Below, in pieces: positions 36,432 to 44,388 of a stretch of DNA of 64,000 nt. The notes under the pieces were generated by a model. The model did not search any database. It was not told the DNA's origin and was given only the letters and a program-made list of their open reading frames with translations. The number at the start of each line of letters is the position of its first letter. Within the stretch, counting starts at the first letter, position 1. The stretch is from Celeribacter marinus. GTDB lineage: Bacteria > Pseudomonadota > Alphaproteobacteria > Rhodobacterales > Rhodobacteraceae. A program made the translations under genes and the position numbers. The stretch lies in contig NZ_CP012023.1 in assembly GCF_001308265.1 (NCBI RefSeq), positions 372,001 to 436,000 of the forward strand, read 5' to 3'.

Positions 36432-38057
36432 TTACGCTCCTCGTGACGCAGGGCGTGCGTCCGTTGTCATTTCGGTATGGTCATTTTCGGAGGGGACAGT
36501 CATCGCCGCATGGTGTGCTGCAAGATCGTCCCAAATCGGGGTCAGTGCGCTACGTGTTTTGGCGTAGGCCGCATAGAGGCCATCATAGGTGGCCACCAGC
36601 GCTGGATCGGGGCGTTCCGCCTGTGCGAGCAAGGGTGTGACCCATGTCGCAATACACTCATCCATAGTCTCGTAAGCGCCGATCGCAACGGCCGCCATCA
36701 TCGCACATCCGGCGGCTCCCGCCTCATCACGGGCAGACACGCGCACGGGCGTATTGAGGCATCCCGACAGGATTGCGCGCAATCCATCCGAGCGCGCCGC
36801 CCCACCCGTCAGGCGCACTTCGGACGGCATGTCGCCCATAGCGCCATAACAATCGCGCGCCGCCAGTGCCAATCCCTCAACCACACCGCGTAGCAGGTCT
36901 GCAAACCGGTGATTGGCGTTTAGTCCAACGAAGCTCGCCCGCGCATTGGCGTTCACGAACGGACCGCGTTCCCCTGCCTCGGAAATATACGGATGATACA
37001 GTAGTGTGCTGGGATCAGAGCGCGCCAACCAGTCGTCGATGCGCGGTACAAGATCCGAATAGGAGTGCTCATAGCCAAGGTCGGTCATCATATCTGCGGC
37101 CATGCGCAGCGCCCAATCGATATTGAGCGTTGCGGCCATGTTGGTTTGCACTTGGGTGACAAAATCCGTAACGGGCAAGCAAATCACGTAGCCCGTTCCC
37201 TCACCATTGAGGTGGACATCAGACGACAACACAGAGCGCATATGCACACCCGTTGATCCGATGGTGGAACACGCAGACCCCGCGTGCCCTGTGTGAACGC
37301 CCGCACCCAATGCAGTCATCACCATGTCGACATAGCCCAGTGACACTGGCGTCCCCGCCAAAAGGCCCGTGGCCTGTGCGGCGTCGGGCGTCAATGCAAA
37401 CACCGTCTGACTGCCATCAACAATGGGTGGCAACAATGATTTGCGGTGGCTCAGGCCGAGCGCATTCAGGACAGTGTCATCGTAGTCGCGTGTGCGAAAG
37501 TTGCCGAAGGTAAAGCTGGCCTCGGACGGATCTGTGGCGCGCACCCCCGTAAGATTGGCAAACAGCCAGTCCTTACAGTGCAAGGCCACCTCGGCGCGAT
37601 CCAACAGCTCGGGCAGATGACGATCCATATGCGCCATTTGCGTCGATTGCTGACTGGTGTTGAGGCCTGTTCCCGTGGCCTCGAAGCGCGCGCGCTCACC
37701 CGCCCCCTGCGACAAGGCCCGCGCCGTTGGCGCCGCGCGCGCATCAAGCCACAACCACGCATCGGTAACGGGGGCGTTTTGCGCCCCGACAAGCCATGTG
37801 CCATCACCCTGCCCCGTCACGGCAATCGCCGCAGTGCGCGCCGCAAGATTGTCAACGCGGTCAAATAGACCCCTGATCGCCTTTACACAGTCGGCCCATG
37901 TTTGGGGCAACGATTGCACCGCTGATCCGTCTGCGCCTGTGCGGTAGGTATTGAGTGCGGCGGAGGTTGCGATTTGTCGACCGCTTAGATCGAGTGCAAC
38001 AGCCTTAATGACCGATGTGCCCGCGTCAATTCCAATGATGATGTCACACTGTGCCAT
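36432..38057 (-). CDS. eryA: EryA, erythritol kinase (FGGY family)
   Basis: 541 aa FGGY carbohydrate kinase. The phosphate-1 motif is IIIGIDAGTSVIKAVALD, AVTGQGDGTWLVG and AWLWLDARA follow, and EVRLTGGAARSDGLRAIL is the C-terminal adenosine motif. In Brucella this enzyme phosphorylates erythritol to L-erythritol 4-phosphate. First gene of eryABCD, divergent from the ABC transporter, with a 414-bp shared control region. The C-terminal 25 residues after LAAHHAAM are low-complexity and extend beyond the usual length. Confidence 0.88.
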   Translation of the reverse strand: MAQCDIIIGIDAGTSVIKAVALDLSGRQIATSAALNTYRTGADGSAVQSLPQTWADCVKAIRGLFDRVDNLAARTAAIAVTGQGDGTWLVGAQNAPVTDAWLWLDARAAPTARALSQGAGERARFEATGTGLNTSQQSTQMAHMDRHLPELLDRAEVALHCKDWLFANLTGVRATDPSEASFTFGNFRTRDYDDTVLNALGLSHRKSLLPPIVDGSQTVFALTPDAAQATGLLAGTPVSLGYVDMVMTALGAGVHTGHAGSACSTIGSTGVHMRSVLSSDVHLNGEGTGYVICLPVTDFVTQVQTNMAATLNIDWALRMAADMMTDLGYEHSYSDLVPRIDDWLARSDPSTLLYHPYISEAGERGPFVNANARASFVGLNANHRFADLLRGVVEGLALAARDCYGAMGDMPSEVRLTGGAARSDGLRAILSGCLNTPVRVSARDEAGAAGCAMMAAVAIGAYETMDECIATWVTPLLAQAERPDPALVATYDGLYAAYAKTRSALTPIWDDLAAHHAAMTVPSENDHTEMTTDARPASRGA

Positions 38058-38471
38058 TTACGCCTCCGCCCTTATTCGTCTGGTCTGCACCGGCGACATC
38101 AAACCTCTCGCCGCGTGCACCCTGTATTCTATGTGTGGTCGCCCACGTCTTTGTGCGTCGCACATTTGCGCCAAGCCAGCTATGCCGCATGTGCCGCAAA
38201 TCCGTCCTATCGTTCAACAGGTTTAGCACATCATTTTTCCATTGTGTGAATTTTTTTGCAGACAACGCAAATTATTTCACATAGGCTCTGATTCACCAAC
38301 ACACAGATAACGCATCACTGCGGCCCTGCGTGTCGGCACATGGGAGGAGGACAATTCAACCGTTGGAGGACGGTCGGGTTATCTTCACAACATCGAGAAA
38401 CGGGTGCCGCTTTTGCGCGCATCTTCACGTGCAACGGCCGCTCGCGGCCAATGACCAGAGAGCATAGCGCA
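38058..38471. other. Control region between eryA and the ABC transporter
   Basis: 414 bp separating the divergent kinase and transporter genes. It has an A+T-rich core with the imperfect palindrome described separately (38243-38283). The segment 38340-38471 is open in the frame of the downstream DUF2291 gene but lacks a supported start and is treated as leader. Confidence 0.6.
38243..38283. promoter_or_regulatory. 41-bp imperfect palindrome, candidate EryD operator
   Basis: TGTGTGAA and TTTTGC on the left mirror GCAAA and TTTCACATA on the right around a centre near 38263. It is the most symmetrical element between eryA and the transporter genes. SorC-type regulators bind long imperfect repeats like this, so it is a reasonable EryD site controlling both directions. 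Confidence 0.45.
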
Positions 38472-39122
38472 ATGGCCATAACCGACACCACGCCCCGCCA
38501 AAAGGCGAAATCCAGAACACCGCTGATGATTGCGGCGGCTGTTGTGGTCGTTATGGGCGCGATGGCCCTTGATACAACTGTTGTTCAGATCGGCTCTGAC
38601 CTTGATGCACGCAAACAGGCGTTCTCGCCTGACGCATATGGCGCGGCACAGTTCCCCGTTATCCAGTCATCTGTCACCGGACGCGCCGTAGACGCCGCAA
38701 AACTGGCCACAGAACTGGCCGCAGACAAAGCCGCAGCCATTGCCGCATACGGTGTGGGTGACGGGATCGGCCCCGTGATCCCTGTCCGCTTGACAGGTGT
38801 GGTCGCAAACGGTCGCTCGGGCATCTATGACGTCACTGTAGCGGGCGTTCCCGACACCATCCGCATCCGCGTCCAAACTGGCCCCGCCATTAATGGTACG
38901 GATTTACGGGATGCCACGGGTGATATCGCCTTTGGGGCCTTCACCAATCAAATTGAATACCAAGACGCCGGAGCGGGCATCAATCGCGCGATGTCCGAGG
39001 CCATTTTGTCAGATGTTGATCGCGATGCTCTTAGCGGACGCACACTCACTGTCACGGGCGTCTTCAAGCTCATCAACCCGAAAAACTGGCTGATCACGCC
39101 AGTGGAGTTTGATGTCCAATGA
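38472..39122 (+). CDS. DUF2291 membrane-anchored protein of sugar ABC operon
   Basis: About 216 aa with a single N-terminal membrane segment (PLMIAAAVVVVMGAMALDT) and a soluble domain carrying RKQAFSPDAYGAAQF, IPVRLTGVVANGRSGIYDV and FTNQIEYQDAGAGINRAM. This matches DUF2291 proteins, which recur beside ribose/erythritol-type ABC importers in rhizobia and relatives. The role is unknown, possibly in assembly or periplasmic accessory binding. The ATG at 38472 has GAGAG about 9 nt upstream; ATG 38451 is also in frame. The stop overlaps the ATPase start. Confidence 0.75.
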   Translation: MAITDTTPRQKAKSRTPLMIAAAVVVVMGAMALDTTVVQIGSDLDARKQAFSPDAYGAAQFPVIQSSVTGRAVDAAKLATELAADKAAAIAAYGVGDGIGPVIPVRLTGVVANGRSGIYDVTVAGVPDTIRIRVQTGPAINGTDLRDATGDIAFGAFTNQIEYQDAGAGINRAMSEAILSDVDRDALSGRTLTVTGVFKLINPKNWLITPVEFDVQ

Positions 39123-40675
39123 TCACCGATGTGTCACATATCGACGTCCCAACGGCCACGCCCGACACGGCGGAAGTCGTATTGGCCGCGCGCAACATCG
39201 CCAAATCCTTCGGCGCGGTGCAAGCACTTAAAGGCGTCAATTTCGACATTCATCGCGGACAAGTCACCACGTTGTTTGGCGAAAACGGCGCGGGCAAATC
39301 GACGTTGATGAAAATCCTGTCGGGGGTGCAATTGCCCACTTCTGGCGAGATTTTGGTGGACGGGGTGCCTGTGACACTGTCGTCGACCACGGATGCGCTC
39401 AACTTTGGCATTTCGATCATCCACCAAGAGTTGAGCCTCGCGCCCAACATGAACGTGCGCGACAACATCTTTTTGGGGCGCGAAATCACGGGTCCAACGG
39501 GCGTCAATTTTGCCGAGGAAGAACGCCAAGCCCGCAACCTCATGCAAGAGCTCGAAGAGGACATTGATCCGCTCACCCTCGTCGAAGATTTGCGCCTTGG
39601 ACAGCAACAAATCGTTGAAATCGCACGCGCCCTGTCGGTCAATTCGCGCATTTTGATTATGGACGAGCCGACATCGGCACTTTCAGCCAGCGAAGTCGAG
39701 GTTCTGTTCAAAGTTATTCGCGATCTGACGGCGCGCGGCGTCTCGATCGTCTATATTTCGCACCACCTCGAAGAAGCATTACAAGTGACCAACCACGCCG
39801 TTGTGCTGCGCGATGGGGCCATGACGGCCTATGCACCGCGCAGCGAGATCGATCTGGAATGGATTGTGCGCAATATGGTTGGCGAGAACTTTGACCTCGG
39901 CGCGCCGCCCTCTGGCTATGCATTTGGCGCACCCGCCCTTGAGATCAAAGACCTCAGCGTGGCAGACGCATCGGGCACCGGTCTTGCCGTTGATCGGCTC
40001 AACCTCACCGTGAACGCCGGCGAAGTGGTCTGTATTTACGGCTTGATGGGCGCAGGGCGCACCGAATTGATGGAATGTGCCGCTGGTCGCATGAGTGCGG
40101 CGCACGGCCACGTGTTGCTCCATGGCCAAGACGTTTCGCGACTGACGATTGCACAGCGGATTGACGCGGGCCTTGTGCTGGTGCCCGAAGACCGTCAGCG
40201 CGATGGATTGGTGCAAACCATGAGTGTCGGCACGAACCTGTCGTTGGCCTCTATCCGCGCCTTTACCAAACGCTTGTTCACCTCGCGCAGCGCGGAGGAC
40301 GTCATTATTGCTGACACCATTCGCGATGTGACCGTCAAAACCGATGGGCCAGACGCAATGATCGGGTCTTTGTCGGGCGGCAATCAGCAAAAGGTTGTGA
40401 TCGGCAAAATGTTGGCCACATCGCCCAGTGTGATCCTTTTGGACGAACCCAGCCGCGGGATCGATATCGGCGCCAAAGCCGAAGTGTTTGGCCTGTTGGC
40501 CGAGCGCGCCCGCCAAGGGATTGCCGTTGTATACACCACATCCGAGGTCGGCGAATGCCTTTCGATTGCCCATAGGATCATCGTCATGAGCCGTGGGCGC
40601 ATCTCCGCCGAATTCACCCAAAACGTCACCAAAGAAGAGATCATGGCCGCCTCGGGCGAAGCTGTGGTTGCTTGA
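39119..40675 (+). CDS. eryE: Sugar ABC transporter ATP-binding protein (EryE-like)
   Basis: 518 aa with two fused ATPase domains, as in RbsA/MglA. Domain 1 has Walker A GENGAGKST and Walker B LIMDEPTSALSASE. Domain 2 has the degenerate GLMGAGRTE, the signature LSGGNQQKVVIGK and ILLDEPSRGIDIGA. It powers uptake through the permease encoded next, with a 4-bp overlap with the gene before. The erythritol assignment comes from the divergent eryABCD genes; ribose-type sugars are the alternative. Confidence 0.85.
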   Translation: MITDVSHIDVPTATPDTAEVVLAARNIAKSFGAVQALKGVNFDIHRGQVTTLFGENGAGKSTLMKILSGVQLPTSGEILVDGVPVTLSSTTDALNFGISIIHQELSLAPNMNVRDNIFLGREITGPTGVNFAEEERQARNLMQELEEDIDPLTLVEDLRLGQQQIVEIARALSVNSRILIMDEPTSALSASEVEVLFKVIRDLTARGVSIVYISHHLEEALQVTNHAVVLRDGAMTAYAPRSEIDLEWIVRNMVGENFDLGAPPSGYAFGAPALEIKDLSVADASGTGLAVDRLNLTVNAGEVVCIYGLMGAGRTELMECAAGRMSAAHGHVLLHGQDVSRLTIAQRIDAGLVLVPEDRQRDGLVQTMSVGTNLSLASIRAFTKRLFTSRSAEDVIIADTIRDVTVKTDGPDAMIGSLSGGNQQKVVIGKMLATSPSVILLDEPSRGIDIGAKAEVFGLLAERARQGIAVVYTTSEVGECLSIAHRIIVMSRGRISAEFTQNVTKEEIMAASGEAVVA

Positions 40676-40698
40676 TCGACTCTCAAGGAGCTTGCACC

Positions 40699-41745
40699 AT
40701 GTCGGACACGACCTCAAAAGCGGCACAATCCACGCCCACAAAGCCGCGCCTCGACATTGGCTACCTGTTGTTGGAGGGGCGTGCGTTCTTTGCGCTGATC
40801 GCAATTATCGTTATCTTTTCAATGCTGTCGCCCAACTACTTCAGCCTGCCAAACTTTTTGATCATGACGTCACAAGTGGCCATTTTTGGCCTGTTGGCTA
40901 TCGGTATGCTGCTGGTCATTCTAAGTGGCGGGATTGATTTGTCGGTTGGATCGACATTGGCGCTTTGCGGTGTGTTTGCGGGATTTTTGATGCAGGGCGT
41001 CGAATTGGAGTCCCTTGGGATTATCATCTATCTGCCGGTTTGGGCCGTGGTGGTGTGTACCCTCGCCATGGGGGCATTTGTTGGCGTGATCAACGGCATC
41101 TTGGTCGCATGGTTCAAGGTTCCGGCGTTCGTGGCCACATTGGGTACGCTCTATGTGGCACGCGGTGCGGCGTTGCTGATGACCAATGGCTTGACGTTTA
41201 ACAACCTGTCGGGGCGCGCCGAATTGGGGAACACAGGCTTTGAATGGCTTGGGTTCAACCGCCTTTGGGGCGTGCCGATTAGCATCTTTGCACTTAGCCT
41301 AGTGGCCGTCACGGTGTATCTGTTGCTGTCGCGTACCCCGTTTGGACGCTGGCTCTATTCGGCAGGTGGCAACCCCAATGCGGCGCGCCTATCGGGTGTG
41401 CCCGTCTCCAAAGTTCTGATCTGGGTTTATGTCCTGTCTGGGGTCTGTGCAGCCATTGCGGGGCTTGTTCTCAGCTCGCAACTGACCTCCGCTGGCCCGA
41501 CCGCAGGCACGACCTATGAGCTGACCGCAATCGCCGCCGTTGTGATCGGCGGGGCCGCGTTGACGGGCGGGCGTGGCACCGTGCGCGGCACGCTTTTGGG
41601 CGGGTTCGTGATCGTGTTTTTGGGCGCGGGCCTCGTGATCACGGGGGTGTCGTCCTACTGGCAGACCGTGTTTACCGGCGCGGTGATCGTGCTCGCCGTC
41701 TTGCTCAACTCCATCAATTACGGGGGCAAAGGCCGCACATCCTAG
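40699..41745 (+). CDS. eryF: Sugar ABC transporter permease (EryF-like)
   Basis: 348 aa RbsC-type permease with about ten hydrophobic helices and the signature GMLLVILSGGIDLSVGSTLAL, plus GGAALTGGRGTVRGTLLGGFVI near the end. The ATG at 40699 has AAGGAG 8 nt upstream and is preferred over the in-frame codon at 40672 inside the ATPase gene. Forms the channel for the ATPase and binding protein on either side. Confidence 0.87.
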   Translation: MSDTTSKAAQSTPTKPRLDIGYLLLEGRAFFALIAIIVIFSMLSPNYFSLPNFLIMTSQVAIFGLLAIGMLLVILSGGIDLSVGSTLALCGVFAGFLMQGVELESLGIIIYLPVWAVVVCTLAMGAFVGVINGILVAWFKVPAFVATLGTLYVARGAALLMTNGLTFNNLSGRAELGNTGFEWLGFNRLWGVPISIFALSLVAVTVYLLLSRTPFGRWLYSAGGNPNAARLSGVPVSKVLIWVYVLSGVCAAIAGLVLSSQLTSAGPTAGTTYELTAIAAVVIGGAALTGGRGTVRGTLLGGFVIVFLGAGLVITGVSSYWQTVFTGAVIVLAVLLNSINYGGKGRTS

Positions 41746-41843
41746 CGCCGCCCCCACCACAGTTTGTACGCGCTTCCGATGGGACGGGGCGCTACGAAAC
41801 CCGCCGATCGTTCGGCATTTAGACACCAAAGGGAGAGACCAAC

Positions 41844-42791
41844 ATGATTAAGTTTACAACACGCACATTGCTCGCCGCAGCAACCGCCCTGCCCCTCATG
41901 GCAGGCTCCGCTTGGGCAGATGGATTGATCTCCATTATCGTCAACGACCCTGCGAACCCCTACTGGTTCACCGAAGGCGAAGTGGCCAAGGCAACCGCCG
42001 AAGAGCTCGGGTATGAGGCCACCGTGTCCGCTCACACTGGCGACACCAACCTCGAGTCGAACCTCATTGACGCGGCAATCACCAACGGTGCGGCTGCGAT
42101 CATTCTTGATCCGGCAAACGCTGACGGCTCTGTCGGTGTTGTGCGCAAAGCAACCGAAGCGGGCATTCCCGTGTTTCTCGTGAACGCGGAAATCAACGAA
42201 AGCGGCTTGGCCATCGGTCAGTTGGTCTCGAACAACGCACAGGGCGCAGCCCTTGGTGCAATCGCATGGCAAGAGGTCGTCGGTGACGCCGCAAGCTATG
42301 TCGAGTTCTTTGGCAACCCATCCGACAACAACGCCGCGACACGCTCCAACGGTTACAACACCGTGCTCAGCCAGTACCCCGACCTCGTCAAAGTCGCTGA
42401 AGAAGTCGCAAACTGGGACCGCACACAGGGCTACACCAAGATGCAGTCGATCATTCAGGCAAACCCTGTGATTGATGCCGTGATTTCAGGGAACGACGAG
42501 ATGGCGCTCGGCGCGATTGCGGCGCTCAAAGAAGCGGGTCGCCTTGACGGTGTTGTCGTTGGCGGATTTGACGGCTCACCAGATGCGGTTGCATCCGTTG
42601 CCGCCGGAGAAATGGCCTATACCGTGCTTCAGCCTGTTGCCGTATTCGCCCGCGAAGCGGTCATCCAAGCCGATCACTACATCAAAAACGGCGAAGCTAT
42701 GGTCGCAACCGAAAAGCAGTTGTTCGACTGCCTGTTGATCACAGCAGACAACGTGGCCAACTACACAGCACCCTTTACGCTGTCCAACTAA
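41844..42791 (+). CDS. eryG: Periplasmic sugar-binding protein (EryG-like)
   Basis: 315 aa. A Sec signal peptide (LLAAATALPLMAGSAWA) is followed by a type I periplasmic-binding fold of the RbsB kind: LISIIVNDPANPYWFTEGE, AAIILDPANADGSVGVV, VISGNDEMALGAIAALKE, VVGGFDGSPDAVASV. It delivers the sugar or polyol to the ABC permease. GGGAGA precedes the ATG. A terminator follows at once, so it is the last gene of the transporter operon. Confidence 0.87.
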   Translation: MIKFTTRTLLAAATALPLMAGSAWADGLISIIVNDPANPYWFTEGEVAKATAEELGYEATVSAHTGDTNLESNLIDAAITNGAAAIILDPANADGSVGVVRKATEAGIPVFLVNAEINESGLAIGQLVSNNAQGAALGAIAWQEVVGDAASYVEFFGNPSDNNAATRSNGYNTVLSQYPDLVKVAEEVANWDRTQGYTKMQSIIQANPVIDAVISGNDEMALGAIAALKEAGRLDGVVVGGFDGSPDAVASVAAGEMAYTVLQPVAVFAREAVIQADHYIKNGEAMVATEKQLFDCLLITADNVANYTAPFTLSN

Positions 42792-42811
42792 GACCTCCCA
42801 AGCACACGAGA

Positions 42812-42842
42812 AAGAGGCGCTCTTACGGGCGCCTCTTTTTCT
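42812..42842 (+). terminator. Intrinsic terminator of ABC transporter operon
   Basis: AAAGAGGCGC / GCGCCTCTTT stem (10 bp, 8-nt loop) with a T-run, 21 bp after the binding-protein stop. Confidence 0.9.
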
Positions 42843-42880
42843 TGGCGATATCATCGCGCCCTACACAAGAGATTATCCGA

Positions 42881-43213
42881 TCAACCTTCGTGCCATTTTT
42901 TCAACAAGTCGGTCACGGCAATCCCGTCGATGGTCATCCCTTCAAGGCCGCAATTGAGGATGGCAAATCCTGTGAGATTGCAGTTCGTCACAACCGCGTC
43001 CGAAAAGTTCACGTTGTCGATGCGACTGCGTGTGAGGTTCGCGTTGTGCAATGACAAGCTCTCCATATTGCAATCATCTATGATAGTGCCTAGAAAGTTA
43101 CATCCCGTTACAACCGTATGGGATAGATTACATCGCGAGATCTTTGATCCAGCCAGTCCCGCATTTTCGAAGATGAGTGGCTCGTTCGAGTGCATGAGAG
43201 TGATCCTTACCAT
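42881..43213 (-). CDS. Small pentapeptide-repeat protein
   Basis: 110 aa made largely of degenerate pentapeptide repeats (FENAGLAGSKISRCNLSHTV, NANLTRSRIDNVNF, TNCNLTGFAILNCGLEGM), predicted to fold as a short right-handed quadrilateral beta-helix. No enzyme motif or signal peptide. Large members mimic DNA and protect gyrase; one this short has no assigned role. Separated by 9 bp from the end of the upstream bdhA gene on the same strand, so probably cotranscribed with it. Confidence 0.7.
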   Translation of the reverse strand: MVRITLMHSNEPLIFENAGLAGSKISRCNLSHTVVTGCNFLGTIIDDCNMESLSLHNANLTRSRIDNVNFSDAVVTNCNLTGFAILNCGLEGMTIDGIAVTDLLKKWHEG

Positions 43214-43222
43214 TTACTAGAG

Positions 43223-43996
43223 TTATAAAGCCGTCCATCCGCCGTCGACGGAAAGTGTCGTCCCTGTGATTTGCGCCGCGGCGTCCGAGGCAAGGAACAA
43301 ACACGTCCCCCCCAATTGCTCGACGGTCGCAAATTCTTTTGATGGCTGACGCTCTAACAAGACCTCACGGATCACCGTTTCGCGGTCCATATCATACTTT
43401 TTCATCGTATCTGGGATCTGCGCCTCGACAAGCGGGGTTAGCACATAGCCCGGACAAATCGCATTGGCGGTGATCGCCTCACGCGCGGTTTCGAGCGCGG
43501 TCACTTTGGTCAGGCCCACAACGCCGTGTTTGGCTGCAACGTAGGCCGATTTATAGGGCGAGGCCGTCAGGCCATGCGCCGAGGCGATATTGATCACCCG
43601 TCCCCACCCCGCTTTGCGCATCATCGGTAGGGCGGCGGCAGTGGTATGAAACGCCGAGGACATGTTGATCGCAATAATAGCGTCCCACTTATCAACCGGA
43701 AACTCGTCAATCCCCGCGACATATTGAATGCCTGCATTATTCACCAAAATATCGCACACACCCGCCCGTGTGATCAGGTCGCGGCACTCATCGGCCTTGG
43801 ACATATCAGCGCTGATATAGCGCGCCTCAACGCCAAATTCGGTGGCGATGCTGTGCGCCAGTTCATGGTCCTCTTGGCTGTCGGTGAATGAGTTGAGCAC
43901 AACGTTGATGCCCGCTTTGGCCAATTCACGCGCCACGCCAAGGCCAATCCCCGAATTGGATCCGGTCACGAGGGCGGTTTTACCTTTTAGGTCCAT
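43223..43996 (-). CDS. bdhA: 3-hydroxybutyrate dehydrogenase (SDR family)
   Basis: 257 aa short-chain dehydrogenase. The cofactor site is TGSNSGIGLGVA, followed by NNAGIQYVAGIDEFP, catalytic Ser in INIASAHGLTAS and Tyr-Lys in YVAAKHG. The IQYVAPI-like and HGLTASPYKSAYVAAKHG stretches are characteristic of D-3-hydroxybutyrate dehydrogenases, which connect polyhydroxybutyrate and acetoacetate. ATG 43996 is preceded by GGAGATCAAC; the open frame upstream to 44215 has no coding character. A hairpin terminator lies about 200 bp upstream on the same strand. Confidence 0.9.
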   Translation of the reverse strand: MDLKGKTALVTGSNSGIGLGVARELAKAGINVVLNSFTDSQEDHELAHSIATEFGVEARYISADMSKADECRDLITRAGVCDILVNNAGIQYVAGIDEFPVDKWDAIIAINMSSAFHTTAAALPMMRKAGWGRVINIASAHGLTASPYKSAYVAAKHGVVGLTKVTALETAREAITANAICPGYVLTPLVEAQIPDTMKKYDMDRETVIREVLLERQPSKEFATVEQLGGTCLFLASDAAAQITGTTLSVDGGWTAL

Positions 43997-44198
43997 GTTG
44001 ATCTCCATTCGATGCCATTTTGTCCGAGTGTAGAACCCTGACGCGCAATGCAAAGAGAGAATCGGTGCTACGGCGCAGAAACGCCCCGAACCGCGCGAAA
44101 CTTTGGCATACCTGACATGTGCTTTAGGTGGGGCCGCTGCACGCCCTAAGTCCAAGCATAGTTGGGGGCGACCTAAGGTCAATTTTGGAAATTTTGCC

Positions 44199-44225
44199 AA
44201 AAAAAACGCCGGCACAAGGCCGGCG
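44199..44225 (-). terminator. Intrinsic terminator with U8 tract
   Basis: CGCCGGC / GCCGGCG with a 5-nt loop, followed on the minus strand by eight T residues. No protein gene on that strand ends here, which is why a small RNA or leader is proposed. Confidence 0.85.
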
Positions 44226-44275
44226 CAAAGTTATTGAGGCAGGTTTCATACAGGCAAGAAACCTATCGAGCAGTG
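44199..44275 (-). ncRNA. Candidate small RNA or attenuated leader
   Basis: On the minus strand a promoter-like pair, CTTGGA (44310-44305), an 18-bp spacer and TATAAA (44286-44281), predicts a start near 44274. The transcript would hold one hairpin (GGTTTC / GAAACC, 44263-44242) and then a strong terminator (GCCGGC-type 7-bp stem, 44225-44207) followed by eight U. No open frame fits. Either this is a free-standing RNA of about 75 nt, or it is a leader that attenuates bdhA, which starts 200 bp downstream on the same strand. Confidence 0.5.
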
Positions 44276-44388
44276 AGGTCTTTATACGCCTTTCAACGGG
44301 CCACTCCAAGCTAAAAGTTTGAATTCACTGATCCACCCGCTTAGGCTAACCCTCACATAACAAACGAGACGGAGGCTTTGTTCTCGAT

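Noticed and set aside
43997..44215. N-terminal extension of 3-hydroxybutyrate dehydrogenase
   Set aside because: The frame is open but precedes a start with a good ribosome site, contains the candidate RNA terminator, and has no protein-like pattern.
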